From Dioscorea cayenensis subsp. rotundata (lineage: Eukaryota > Streptophyta > Magnoliopsida > Dioscoreales > Dioscoreaceae): a DNA stretch of 64,000 nt. Position numbers and translations under genes: made by a program. A model generated the notes under the pieces. That model had not been told where the DNA came from, searched no databases, and saw only the letters and a program-made list of their open reading frames with translations. The DNA lies in contig NC_052495.1 in NCBI RefSeq assembly GCF_009730915.1, positions 248,001 through 312,000 of the forward strand, given 5' to 3'. Position 1 is the first letter of the stretch. The number at the start of each line of letters is the position of its first letter. Of this stretch, positions 50,442 to 64,000 are shown piece after piece.

Positions 50442-53400
50442 TTAGTGAGAGCGCATCATCTTCACCCGGGGCATCGACTTCTTCAATTGGCGGGCACGAT
50501 CTTTCTCTTCTTTCTTGCGAACAGACTCCGCACTAAGCTTGGTCTCAGCCTCTTCCAGCTGCTTTTTCTTTTCCGCCTTCTTCTTCTGCAGTGCTTCTTG
50601 CCTTACATTTTGCAGTTCCCTGTATATCTCCTGAGCAACTTTTGCTCTGGCAGCATCTGTTTTAGTGCGGGCCTGCAATCCATTAGAATAGAACATTCAT
50701 TTCGAATGAGTATGAAGTGATCGTGCGGCCTTGGCCAAATCAAATTGTTAAATCAATAGTTAGTCACCTGCGAACTCAGTTTGTAGCGGCCAACTACATC
50801 AATGTAGTAAGGTACAAGGGCTACTAATCTTGTCATGTCTGCCATGTTCTTGGCATCAGGAAGTGCAAACTTCAAAACGAGCATCTTCTTATGAGAACCT
50901 GAGTAATGATCAGAAAAGTGCAGTGAAATGAACCCTTTCCCAAATTTCTCAAATGCCTTCTCACCAAGAACCTGCCAACAAAACCAAGTGATAAAAAAAA
51001 TAAGTTACCACCAAATAATTCAGTATGATAGCTTAAAACCCAAAACAGAAGTACTGCAACTTAGGCATCATTGTATAAAGAGTTAAGAATGCATATAACA
51101 TAGAGATAGAATCCAACTTTACTCCACATTGATTGTAGTCAGGCTCATGAAAATTGTCCAAGTCAATGTCTTTGGGTCTGAGCACACATTTCAAATACAA
51201 ATTCATGACATATACTCATCCATAACCAATATCAAACCCCTCAATAATAGCATATAAGAAAACTGAAACATGAAAAGGGGCTGCTCCAAAACAATTGGTT
51301 CGCATACCATTGCTATAGCTTCAATAACTAAGTCAATTGTCAACCATTTCATCACAACTTTAAACCATTAAAAATATGCTAGAATCTTATAAGCAGAATT
51401 GTGGGCAAGGGAACCATTCTGTCAATCCACAGATAACATACTTTCTTAATGTATAACTTATCTAAAATGAATAAGAAAAGATGACTTCTTAAGTGTCATG
51501 CATATTCCATGTGATTTCTATTAAGGTAATAGGTGAAAAGTTTGACATCACTCACAAAACAATTTTGGCAACCAAGTACCAGAGTGCAGAGCGACAATAG
51601 GGATCATTTACATTTTTCAGATGCACTAGAGAGATGATAGTTCTATCACTAGATACTGAACTTAATTGAATAATGTCAAATAAAAAAATACAATCATATC
51701 TTCTTTGACCAAGTTAGCCACTCCATAGATAATCAAGCTTACTAGGGGGGACCTAAACATTCTAGAGCATCAACTATCTCTATCTCAATCAATGTCATTA
51801 ACATGTTTTTGAATCTAAATGCAAGCATGGCATGTATTAACAGAATCGAAACAATGTACAGACACAAACAGAAAGAAGTCCCCCGCAGCCAACAAGAAAC
51901 ATGTCTCCCATAATGTCATGGCCTGACACACAAAACTTAGAAACCCACTCGCTTCAGTGACTAATTTAAAAATATTTGCCAATCATATCTTTTAGTAAAT
52001 CAACAAAGAATGCACCTACAATGGTTTCCAAATTACTGTTTTCTTGAAACACAACTTGCACTACCAGGCAATCTTATGTAATTAGAAACTTCTCTATAGT
52101 CCATGCAAGAACACAACTTTCAGATCACTCATACTTCATCCATACTCCACACAATTGAATTGACAAATTAAACTACAGTATTAGATCATGACAAGTTATC
52201 ACATTTATTAAGGTTTATGAGAAATAACATGAAGTGTCAGGCAAATTTTGCAATTTAAACTTCCCTATCACAATTGTCCACACAATTGCCTCGACAATTT
52301 TAAAAAAAAAAAAAACAACACATAATTTGACATGCTAGACTGTTTTCATCAGCCATACAACCAAGAATTCATCATGAGAGTGTTCACTCTGATCCATGCC
52401 TGTCGATTCAACTGTCAATACTATACATCAATAGAATGACATCCTAGCAAACCACATTACCAACTCACTGTGCTAATAGAGAAACAAAATAACAATAACG
52501 CCAATGTGGATACTTCTTTCACCCAAATGAACATTTTTTTTTAAAACCTCAAAGATAAACTCAACATTAAATTAAGCAAAACCGCACCTGATCAAGCACA
52601 ACATCTGTGATAAGATCAGCAGCAACCTCCTTCGATTCTGTAACCACTGCAAGCTCCTCGGCGACCCACTTCCTCCCAGCAGGTGATGAGCCCATGACGG
52701 TCGCAAAACGTTGCAAATCCCTCACCTCCTTATGCATCGCCTTTGCTGTCTTCCTCCTCGCCACAGCCATCACCACATTATCCATTGCCTCATCATTCAT
52801 CATCACCTCAAACGTAATCACATCCTTCTTCACAAACACCAGCTCCCAAATCCTTGAGATCAGATCATGCCGGCTCCGCAGATCCATCGTCGCCAACAAC
52901 CCCTTACAATACCTCCTCCCACTGGCCCAGAACTTGAAAATACTCTGCCCTTCCTTCAAAAGCAAAGGCGCGTCTTTGCCCTCACCAGCGCCAAGGAGGC
53001 TGAAATTCTTCTCGAAGATAGAATCCTCAGTGGCGAAATGAGAAGCCCAGGTGAGAGCGATGAGTTCGTTCTCGCGTTTTCCGGTGAAATAGTTGATCGC
53101 AAAGGCAATCAAGAAGCTGATGCATACGATCTCCATGGTGTACGACCGGAGATTCCTCGGAGTAGGTTTGGGGGCGGCTGTTTCATCGGAAGGAGGAGTG
53201 GGGACCGGATCGGGCTCTGGATCGCGTTGTTGTTGCTCGGTTCTGGGGATGGGGATGCCTTCGAACTCGTCTTCGTCCCAGAAATCGGTGGCGAGAGGGG
53301 ATGCGGGGGGAGGGAGAGGATCAGGCGATTCGGGGGGATCGGAAGAGGAGACGGAGACGGAGGGAGAGGAGATAGGGGAGGAGACAGGAATGAAGGGCTC

Positions 53401-53538
53401 GGAGTCGGAGTCGGAGAGGTCGTCGTCGAGAAGATCATCGGAATCGAAGCCCTCGAAGTGGGGAGAAGCGGCAATGGCTCCGGCGACGACGGCGAGGAGA
53501 AGGAGGAGAAGGAGAAGGAGAGGCGAAGCGCGAGCCAT
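50442..53538 (-). CDS. CCDC47-like ER membrane protein (PAT complex subunit)
   Basis: Eukaryotic CCDC47 family (DUF1682). In animals it is part of the PAT/multipass translocon at the ER and binds ribosomes; the plant role is inferred. Three exons on the minus strand: 53538-52588, 50971-50768, 50672-50442 (317 + 68 + 76 codons = 461 aa). The protein starts with a signal peptide ([20 protein letters not shown]), followed by an acidic Ser/Pro-rich luminal region, one membrane segment (MEIVCISFLIAFAINYF), a cytosolic domain (FKFWASGRRYCKGLLATMDL, DVITFEVMMNDEAMD) and a basic coiled-coil tail (QKKKAEKKKQLEEAE, ending KKSMPRVKMMRSH). All exons are in phase with no frameshift. The 1.8-kb intron 1 holds nothing recognisable. 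Confidence 0.92.
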
Positions 53539-54437
53539 GGTCGGCGGTGAGATCGGAGCAATGACTGATTGGAAGGGTAGTTCCGGTATAAAGAAATATA
53601 TACCGGGCTTTTAAATTACCTAAAGGCCCCTGGAATAGGCATATAGGTCTTGTATATATAGTTCCACGTTGAGGAAATCATCACCGTCCATTTGATTCGA
53701 GATTGTCAAAGTTCTTTTGGCACTAATCTTGGTGTGATGATTAGATCTAAATTATATCACTCACTTAAATTGAAAAGATATTATTTAAATCACTAAATTA
53801 GTAAATTACGCGAGAATATTTATTTATTATTCACTTGAAATGTGAAGAAAATGTGCAGAGTCCATAAAATATATATATATTTATATATGAGTCTACGGTT
53901 TTTGTACAAAAGTATATATCATTTTTAGTGTTGTTCAATCATATTTTTAGAGAATAATTTTACAAGAGTTTTTATATCAGTTGTTGAATTTGAATCCAAT
54001 AGTAAATTTATAATCACAGTCATTTAAACTGATTTGCATCCCAGCCAATCCCATCTATCAAAAATTTTTAAAATTAACCCAACTTACCTTAATTCTTACA
54101 AGTACAATTCTAAACAACTGTTCCAGTTACACTGTTATTCTCTCTTTTTTTCTCTCTCCATTAAGTGAATACCCGGAGAGTACGTATAGCCACTCTCTCT
54201 ATATATATTTTTTAGCTAGATTAAATATATTCAAAAATATTTATTTTGAGATAAAATAAAATAAATAAATCATATTTATTAAAATTAATAAAAAAAAACA
54301 ACATGAGAATAAGGTACACTAGAGAAACATGAACCATATAAACTCTACCGGCTTAAATTATTAACATAATTAGGGGCATTCAGGAAGTACATAACAATCT
54401 TTTAGTTCCGTGTATATATATATATATATATTGAACA

Positions 54438-54781
54438 GTACTGATTATAATTTTTTTTTTTATTAATAGGCGACAAACACCCCTCATTTAAAGGATTGTC
54501 AAAAGAGCAGACCGTCATAGACAAGTACGGAGTTGCACCAATTACGATGGCTTATAAACCTTTTAGAAAAATCCCTCTGCACTGCAACTTTAAATGGGTG
54601 AAACTACTATTTCTCCCACGAAAGACCCACACCCAAACTGTAAACAGTAATAAATAATACTTGACCAGATATACAGTGCATAAAGTATATAGAAACAATA
54701 CTGCCGTGGGAGTGATTTGAACCCTTATCCTCCCCTTTGCACCCGAGTGTCTTACCAATAGTTGACGTACTGATTATAATT
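54438..54781 (-). mobile_element. SINE-like retroposon (~314 bp) with perfect 15-bp TSD
   Basis: The exact 15-mer GTACTGATTATAATT flanks the insert at 54438-54452 and 54767-54781. On the minus strand the element starts with a tRNA-like head (ATTGGTAAGACACTCGGGTG as A-box region; GGTTCAAATCACTCC at 54723-54709 as B box), continues with about 230 bp of unrelated body and ends in an A tract (T-run at 54453-54461 on the plus strand). Pol III boxes, poly-A and a long TSD together define a tRNA-derived SINE. Family not recognised. Confidence 0.85.
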
Positions 54782-56147
54782 CAAAACACAATTATCAAGT
54801 ATAACCAATAATTGATTGAACATTCATGTAAATTTTTCATAAAAAAAAAACACACCAAAAGGACAAACTTATAAGTTGAAAGAATTCAAAGTGATAGAAT
54901 TATGTGATCTTTAAAACCAATGAGAAGAAAACAAACCATGTATTGATGTGCATTGGTTCATATGGTTTTCATTAATCCACAAACATATGCAGTTTCATCA
55001 TGTATTTAATTCTTCATCAGTTATCTCTTCACATAAATGAACAATATAAACATATTCATGATCACTCAAAACCATCAATTTATGTTCCTAATTAATTAAC
55101 AAATGTCTTTGATTAATACATATACACACACTGTATTGAGACAAAAAAAAAAAAGAGTAAGAAGTCAAAAGAAGATTTACATGATCTTCATTGACATTAA
55201 TGGAGGTATAAATGAAGCAGATCAGTGAGTTCCAAAGTAAACAAAGGGACATATATATATATACCCCACAAACCGACAAAAACCACACAAACTTAAAGGT
55301 GAGTAGTTTTTATCATTTATAAGTTTAAAAAAGGAAATAAAAATAAGGCATGACAGTGAAAGACAGTTTGCAAATCAATATCAAAATGAAAAGCTTCCCA
55401 TTCTAGAACAACAAAAGTTCTTTTCTGACAACAAGTGATCCTCATAAAAAGCATCATATGATCATAACTTAGCTCATTAATATGGTACTAGTTCATTACA
55501 GTAATACTTATCTCTTGTTTGTCATTGTTAATCTTATCTTAGTAAGTATTGCACTTAGCATTTAGATGTTAAGAGTGAGATTAAAGAGTAAGTTTAAGTT
55601 TAAGACTAGTCCTACTCATAGTGCATGCGCAACAAGAAATGTAGATAGTTTTTCTTGCTGTCTGCCTACCAAGACTCATTCTTCATATTTTTTATTAAGT
55701 CTATAGTGAGTGTGGTTTGGCAAAGCTCAACAAAAGACACACAACCATTAAAAGATAGAGAGAGAAACTTTCTAAAGTTCTCTTGATCTTTTTGATAAAT
55801 TTGATTCATTCACTGTGTAGAGCTAAGAAAGTAGAAGAAGGTAAATATCTTTAATATTATCAACTATGAAAAGATTGAGTAAGAAAGATAGAGAGAGAAA
55901 CTTTTACTTGTCTTAATCTTTGTCTTAGCTTGTGTGCATGATTTTCACTAATAGTGCTTCTTCTATCTTAATTTCTAAGTCTTTCCCATGCTTATCACCT
56001 TCTCAAACATCAAGAGAAAAGGAGTGAAACTTTCTCTCTTACTTTCTATCTAATATTATTCATTTTATTCCTATATTTTCAAAATGCACTAATTAATGGT
56101 GTTCTTACTTTTCTAAGTCTTTTCTATGCATGTACCTTCTCAAACAT

Positions 56148-56148
56148 A

Positions 56149-56186
<38 letters not shown>
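56148..56186. repeat. (GA)n microsatellite upstream of the NAC gene
   Basis: A near-perfect GA tract of about 39 bp, 450 bp upstream of the start codon. GA tracts in plant promoters can bind BPC/GAGA-type factors; that role is not shown here. Confidence 0.85.
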
Positions 56187-56189
<3 letters not shown>

Positions 56190-56461
56190 ATGCAAAGAGA
56201 AGCACTGATGTGTTAATGGAGTTTAGCACACAAATGATTGGAAGCATGTATATATCTTAGAAGGAAACAATGGCTTCTTAGCTACATGGTCGGTAAAGTA
56301 ACTATATATATATAGAGATCTTGCCGGTGGCGGTGGCGTGTGGATATTTTGTTGCCAAGCTATCCAAATCACAACATCATCTTCTCTCTTGCTTCTCTTT
56401 TCCCTTCCCTGCCACCCCCACGCGCACTTGATGTCTTCCCTTTAGCTCTGCCACTTATCTA

Positions 56462-56472
56462 TATATATATAT
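56462..56472 (+). promoter_or_regulatory. TATA-like element of the NAC gene
   Basis: The CTATATATATATATAC tract lies about 170 bp upstream of the ATG and precedes a plausible leader. The AT tract makes the exact TATA ambiguous. Confidence 0.35.
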
Positions 56473-56636
56473 ACTCATCCATATCTATCATTTCATCTAC
56501 TTATAAACGTTCTCTCTGGAAAATAAATAGTTCAGTTTTCAGTGTTTTTCAGGTTAGTGTTCAAGTTCATGCATGCATGCTTGCTTAGTTTTCATGCAAA
56601 CTGACATTGTTTGAGCTTTCTGCAGGTGCATTGGAA

Positions 56637-57548
56637 ATGGAAGTAGAGTCTTGTATTCCTCCAGGGTTTAGATTTCATCCAACTGAAGAAGAACTTGTTG
56701 GTTACTACCTTACAAGGAAGGTTACTTCACAACATATTGATATAGGGATCATTTCTGAAGTTGATCTTTATGGAATTGAACCATGGGATATTCAAGGTTT
56801 GAGTTTTTTAATTGATGAATTGTTGTTATAATCTGATTGTGATGATCATTGGTCTGTATTATGGTATTTGAATACAGATAGATGCAAGCATGGTTATGAA
56901 GATCAAAGTGAGTGGTACTTCTTTAGTTACAAGGATAGGAAGTATCCGAGCGGAACAAGGACTAATCGAGCCACTGCCGCTGGCTTTTGGAAGGCGACAG
57001 GGCGAGACAAAGCCGTGTTTTCTAGGAACAAAGTTATAGGGCTGAGGAAGACACTTGTGTTTTATAAAGGTCGTGCACCGAATGGAATGAAGACTAATTG
57101 GATAATGCATGAGTATCGTCTTCAAACGGGCGAAAACCTGCCTTTTCAGGCAAGTTTCATTCCACATTGTGTAGTCTGTTATATATTCTAACAAGAGTAC
57201 TAAACCTGATGTTTCATGTTACAGATGGAAGGATGGGTTGTATGCAGGGCTTTTAAGAAACAAATTGCTAATCAAATGCCATGTTTCGATTACAGTCATG
57301 ACTATAATTCAAGAGATCATTCAATTGCTTTTCATGAACACAAGCAAACTGATCTTATTCATAATCTTGAACTTCCACAACTTGATAGTTTTGAAGCTAA
57401 TGTAGCGATCCGGAATGAAGAACAACTTGTAGACTGGAAGGACTTGGACAAACTGTTAGCATCTCAATTCAGTGAATCAGCTACTTGTTCCAATTCCAAT
57501 CTGCCGATGTTTCCAATGGACTTCAATGTTGATGATCTAGACAATTAA
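56637..57548 (+). CDS. NAC-domain transcription factor (VND/SMB-like clade)
   Basis: Plant NAC transcription factor, 251 aa in three exons: 56637-56796, 56878-57149, 57225-57548. The NAC domain is complete: [18 protein letters not shown] (A), [14 protein letters not shown] (B), [20 protein letters not shown] and [17 protein letters not shown] (C), [20 protein letters not shown] (D), [10 protein letters not shown] (E). The tail includes [18 protein letters not shown], resembling the WQ-type tails of the VND/NST/SMB group that controls secondary wall or root-cap fate, so that clade is likely but not proven. The second intron has a GC donor (CAG/GCAAGT at 57149-57150) and an AG acceptor. ATG 56637 starts the conserved [13 protein letters not shown]; a 5'-UTR intron is possible. 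Confidence 0.9.
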
Positions 57549-58026
57549 TCAGTCAGAAATCAAGTTAAGGCTAACTATTTGTTCATAGTTTGTTTTCTGA
57601 CGAATTATGCAGTAAAAACATGTAATGTGATTGTATAATATTGTAATTTAAGGAAAGAGTAAAATCACATTCTACTTTTCTTTTTTCCAGCTTTTCAAGT
57701 TTGCTTACAAGCTCACCTTCTTCAAATCCATCTAAAACTTGTGACACTTTGATTGAAACAAAAGCATCAGTGGGGTCCCAATTCCAACTGAAAAGCTGGG
57801 CCATTCATCATACAAGATATCTTCCTAGCAATGCAGAAACAAAGAATGGCTGATATTTCTCATATTAAGAAATCAAACTGAAAATCAAGTTTCTATTTTT
57901 TAAGTAAACCATGATTGAAAAAAAAACCTCACCATATGACAATCCAAGTAAAAAATATCTTGCTTCTCTAGATATTGTGCTGTAATTATAACCTCTAGAT
58001 CTGCTCTGCTGTTGCTGCTGTTATTC
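57549..58026. other. NAC 3' flank / BASS 5' flank
   Basis: 478 bp. It should contain the NAC 3' UTR and the BASS promoter. No additional gene seen; the open frame on the opposite strand lacks any family motif. Confidence 0.6.
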
Positions 58027-59535
58027 ATGTTCACTATGTCTCTCAATCTCTGTTTCTACTCAAACTCTCCAACAATCACTCCTCCAAGATCCAATCTTTA
58101 CACTTTTCCAAAGCCACACCGCATCAAATGTCTTGACAGAAGCCAAGAAAAAGCTCCACAAAATAAGTCCAAATTGAGATTGCAGAACATACTCTCCACT
58201 GCAGCAAGTCTTTACCCTGTCTATGTGACTGCTGGAGGGGCTCTTGCATGTGTAAAGCCTTCAGCTTTCTCTTGGTTTGTCCATCTGGGACCAACTTCTT
58301 ATAGCCTCTCTCTTGCTTTCATAATGCTGGCCATGGGACTCACTCTGGAGCTCAAAGATCTCTTGGGCCTCTTCAAGCAAAAACCTTTGTCAGTGAGTGT
58401 CGTTGTTCTTCCAATCATCATAAGTTCCCCCTCTGAAATTTTACAATTGGTTGCTTTGATTTGAACAGATTCTGTTCGGATGTGTAGCTCAGTATACAAT
58501 CATGCCGGTTTTCGGAGCAATAGTTAGCAGAACATTAGGCCTTTCACCATCCCTCTCTGTTGGTTTGATATTGCTGGCATGTTGTCCTGGTGGTACTGCC
58601 TCCAATGTGGTAAAACTCTGCAGAAATCTAGCATCATTTCTGAAATTATCCTTAGATCTTCACTGGTTTATTCTAAATAGTAATGCAGGTGACTTTGATA
58701 GCTCAAGGAGATGTTCCTTTATCCATAGTGATGACAGTTTGCACTACTCTTGCTGCAGTGGTTGCCACTCCTCTTTTAACTAAACTTCTTGCAGGGACTT
58801 ATGTTCCTGTTGATGCTCTGAAGTTATCTCTCAGTACTCTGCAGGTAAACACAAAAACTTTCAACTTATCATTAAAAAAAAAAATTATCTTATTGAGCAT
58901 TCAAACATCTTTTTGTTTTTCAGGTAGTCGTTGCTCCAGTTCTCTTGGGTTCTTATATGCAAAGCAAATTTCCATCCTTTGTGAAAGCCATACTCCCATT
59001 TGCTCCACTACTTGCTGTTCTAACTTCATCACTTCTTGCAAGCAGGTTTGTGCATGTTAATAATATAACCAGCTCATGAGTTCATGGTCCTGACATTGCA
59101 TTAGTGTTTTTTCTGAAAATTTTGTGCGGCTTAAATCATCTTTGGCCGGAGATTTGGGTACTGTCATACTGTCAGTCCTATTATTGCATTTCGCCGGATT
59201 CTTCATCGGGTATTTGGTGTCACTGATTGCTGGTTTCGGAGAACGACAGCGACGAGCAATATCAATTGAGGTATATACTACTCTTTTTCTGACGAATTCA
59301 GTATTGGAAATCCTCATCTAAATCATTTCTGATACTTGCTCAGGTTGGCATGCAAAACTCATCACTTGGTGTTGTTTTAGCAACCTCTCACTTCTCATCT
59401 CCACTGGTTGCTCTACCAGCTGCTCTTTCAGCAATCCTCATGAATATCATGGGAAGCACTCTTGGTTTCATTTGGAGATACATTGATCCTTCTGATACAA
59501 AAGAAAATCAAAATTCAATTGTCAATAACTATTAA
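58027..59535 (+). CDS. Plastid BASS-family sodium/metabolite cotransporter (BASS1/3-like)
   Basis: Bile-acid:sodium-symporter family; plant members import carboxylates or other metabolites across the chloroplast envelope with sodium. Six exons: 58027-58392, 58469-58609, 58689-58844, 58924-59045, 59105-59270, 59344-59535; 380 aa, all in phase. A Ser/Pro/basic N-terminus resembles a transit peptide. Several membrane segments follow, with conserved [67 protein letters not shown] and [18 protein letters not shown]. The CPGGTASN motif and the following GD are typical sodium-site elements. ATG 58027 is the first in-frame ATG; 58036 is an alternative. The substrate cannot be read from sequence. Only 309 bp separate its stop from the downstream kinase start. 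Confidence 0.9.
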
Positions 59536-59844
59536 TTCCAGTTACTGTCAATATATAAGAACAGTGGTTGATAAATATAAGTTATATAACTGTAATTCAC
59601 TAGATATTTTCTTCTTTGAGGACAAATGGAACTTTTTTTTTTTGTCAAAAAGGTCCCAAATCTCAGAAGATAAGATTCTCACAATCCAAAGGACCACAAC
59701 ACTCACTCATTCTGTAATCAAGCACTGAAACCACCCAAAAAAATCTCATCTTTTTTTTCAGGAAGAGAAAAGATCCAATTTTTATTGGAGAACTCTGCTT
59801 TCCTCTTCTCAACATTGAGGAAAGATCCATACCTTGAGAAGCCA
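59536..59844 (+). other. Short BASS-CPK intergenic region
   Basis: 309 bp holding both the BASS 3' UTR and the CPK promoter and leader. No other feature is visible. Confidence 0.6.
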
Positions 59845-62198
<2,354 letters not shown>

Positions 62199-62522
62199 AT
62201 CCAATTAGGTTATCCAGTTTTGTATCAAGATTTCTCCTGGTGACATGAAGTTGTGAAGCTAAAAGATGGTTTTCATGAGAATGAATCACGCGTATTCATG
62301 AATAGATCACTGCTCACAATTAACAGTTTTGATTAATAAAAGTATTTTATCATGTTTTACTTTGTGCACAGAATTTCATCAGCTACATATCAGGACAATG
62401 AGCAGAGGAAGTATAAGAGAAAAGACCTGTTTTATTGCATTTATTTATGTGCAGAACTGCTGCTTGTTTGAGTAACATGGCTGTTCAAGCAGTTCATTTT
62501 GAGTCTCAAGAAACCCTGAAGA
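62199..62522. other. Convergent 3' intergenic region, CPK / inhibitor
   Basis: 324 bp between the two stop codons, expected to hold both 3' UTRs. Apart from the AATAAA at 62335 nothing is recognisable. Confidence 0.6.
62335..62340 (+). terminator. Putative polyadenylation signal of the CPK gene
   Basis: AATAAA within GATTAATAAAAG lies 137 bp after the stop codon, between the convergent CPK and inhibitor genes. Confidence 0.4.
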
Positions 62523-63463
62523 TCACATGAAATCTATACGGCGAAGCCTATCTGGTCCAGGATCCAGTTGATAAACCCTCTCAGGCACCACCTGAAGAAC
62601 TCCTGGTTGTTCTGCAGAAAAAAAGGAATATAATTCCTATTAAGACATCTAAAAACTGAAGTTCAACACATCAAGAGAAACAATCATAACATAAACATCT
62701 GAGATATTTGAAAATTCAGAAAACAAACTTCTTGAATGTCACTTGATTATAGCACTAATGCATCACAGAAAGAATACAACAGTCACCATATAACTCATAG
62801 CAGCATTGTCCTCTCCCATCAAAGTACAAAGGCATTTCCCACAACATACACAAATTTACATTCTCAGCAAGAAAAGATTGGATCTTCAGCCTTACAAGGT
62901 CCCCATCAAACTCATGGCAGAAGCTTTAAATTTCCAAAACAAGAAAATTTTGGTATTTTTAGTCTTTATTCCAAATCATACTAATCCCAATAAATCTATT
63001 CAAAAGAAGACCTTGACCTCTAAGTTCTGTTCCAAAACATTGATTTTTATCAGAACAAAAGCAAAATCTTGAACTTTTAAACGAAGAGGAATAAAAGAAC
63101 ATACTTGAAAGCTCAGAGACCTGCTTCGGCGTGAGCTTAGCCGAGAACCCACTCGCCGCATGCTTATAGCTATACACCAACGCCTCCCTCGCCGCCTCCT
63201 CACTGTTCAACACCAACAAAACAACAATCATAAACCCTAACCCTAGATTAGAACAAACAGAAGCCCACCCAATCAGGAATGGAACTCCACCTCCCGAGAA
63301 CGGAAGCGAGAGTGCGAATGTGGTAAGCCTCAGGATCTCCCTTCTCGCCTTCCAGCGGTGGCTCCATGTACACAATGTACACGTCGGCGCCGCCATCGCC
63401 GGCGGCAGACGCCAGCACCGACAACGTGAAGAAGACGAGGACGACGATGAGAGACCGCTTCAT
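62523..63463 (-). CDS. Subtilisin-propeptide-like inhibitor (I9 family, SPI-1-like)
   Basis: Stand-alone inhibitor I9 protein of about 119 aa, resembling Arabidopsis SPI-1, which inhibits and stabilises plant subtilases. Three exons on the minus strand: 63463-63291, 63202-63105, 62611-62523, all in phase. It starts with a signal peptide (MKRSLIVVLVFFTLSVLAS), then the I9 signatures VYIVYME, YHIRTLASVLGSEEAAREAL, YSYKHAASGFSAKLTPKQV and QPGVLQVVPERVYQLDP, ending RIDFM. No catalytic subtilase domain follows: the stop comes directly after the propeptide-like domain, and the convergent kinase gene lies beyond. ATG 63463 is chosen because it gives the signal peptide; an in-frame ATG at 63553 would place non-signal sequence first. 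Confidence 0.9.
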
Positions 63464-64000
63464 TGAGGTCCGCCACGCGGCTCTCGTTGTCGGATCCTTC
63501 TGAATATATCCTAAAAGACTTAACGGATTCGGGCATGAGCGTTGCCAACCCACTAACCCGCTATAGTGAAATTCCTAAATCAGCCTTAAAATTAAAATAT
63601 TAATCAAATGTATTTTTTCAGAATTATTTAATCACTTAGTAATTATTTGTTTGCCAAGATGATATATATATATATATATATATATATTTTTAAAGATGAG
63701 CTGGTAGGCGGTTAAAAACTTAAGAAAATAAGAGCGTACATAATTTTCAATGGGGTAAGTGAAAGTGGAGCTCACATACACATCGGGAACCTGATTACTA
63801 ATAAATTAATATTGTCTTTACCATAATGGTAATAACATCTCATTAAGTGAGAATGATGTGCACATGATTTGAGTTGGACAATATATAACAAAGCTACCCT
63901 TTAACATAACTTTTTTTGTATAGTATTATAATAAAAGCCCTTTTTTTAGTTTATTTATACCAGTTCTTTTTATGTTTATTAAACTTACTTTATATTTCGT
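63464..64000. other. Upstream region of the SPI-1-like gene
   Basis: 537 bp, AT-rich, with an AT microsatellite at about 63661-63688. It should contain the inhibitor promoter. No other gene seen before the window ends. Confidence 0.6.

Larger units (their letters stand above)
53539..56636. other. Intergenic region CCDC47-like / NAC, divergent promoters
   Basis: No protein gene seen. It contains the divergent upstream regions of both neighbours, a SINE-like element (54438-54781), AT microsatellites and a (GA)n tract (56148-56186). A 5'-UTR intron of the NAC gene may end at the acceptor TTTCTGCAG just before 56626. Confidence 0.6.

Noticed and set aside
50222-50536. Plus-strand ORF near the 3' end of the CCDC47-like gene
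   Set aside because: Its end overlaps the last CCDC47 exon in antisense and it shows no motif.
52607-53614. Long plus-strand and alternative minus-strand frames over the CCDC47-like exon 1
   Set aside because: Shadows of a GC-rich coding exon; compositionally biased (Gly/Arg/Glu or Pro/Ser), with no domain motif.

Overview
This is a plant nuclear genomic window from an angiosperm. The genes are intron-rich with GT-AG introns, the intergenic DNA is AT-rich, and there are TRIM, Ty1/copia, SINE-like and MITE insertions. All proteins belong to plant families (PSI/DUF668, dirigent, GRAS, NAC, CDPK, BASS, plant DExH7-type helicase). The species cannot be fixed from the sequence; a non-grass monocot is possible but unproven. 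No CRISPR array, operon or bacterial-type system is present.

Layout, left to right. (1) 1-5357 (+): PSK-SIMULATOR (PSI2-type, DUF3475/DUF668) gene whose 5' exon lies before the window. (2) 5823-8054 (-): organellar YlqF/RbgA-type GTPase (DGP3-like), convergent with PSI. (3) 8.1-11.2 kb: AT-rich DNA with duplications and a 203-bp MITE-like foldback. (4) 11192-11720 (-): single-exon dirigent protein. (5) 11.7-17.5 kb: gene-poor DNA with two small insertion-like segments, then a 1000-N gap (17544-18543). (6) 18843-36999 (+): 33-exon DExH7-type RNA helicase with a 496-bp TRIM in intron 12. (7) 37.8-42.5 kb: decayed Ty1/copia element (minus strand) with an 8-bp-TSD MITE inside its reverse transcriptase. 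(8) 45487-46909 (+): intronless GRAS factor, SCL26-like. (9) 46.9-50.4 kb: repeats and a foldback element. (10) 50442-53538 (-): CCDC47-like ER protein. (11) 53.5-56.6 kb: includes a SINE-like element with a 15-bp TSD. (12) 56637-57548 (+): NAC factor with a GC-AG intron. (13) 58027-59535 (+): plastid BASS transporter. (14) 59845-62198 (+): calcium-dependent protein kinase, CPK4/11/12 type. (15) 62523-63463 (-): stand-alone subtilisin-propeptide-like inhibitor (SPI-1-like), convergent with the kinase.

The genes are unrelated housekeeping, regulatory and transport genes and form no pathway cluster. The most useful pattern found is six apparent single-base insertions that break the reading frame in five of the ten genes. 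Every one is +1, most are in homopolymers, and removing one base at each site gives a normal family length. This looks like residual insertion error in the assembly rather than a cluster of pseudogenes. I found no convincing new biological system; the remaining interest lies in the small, well-delimited mobile elements.
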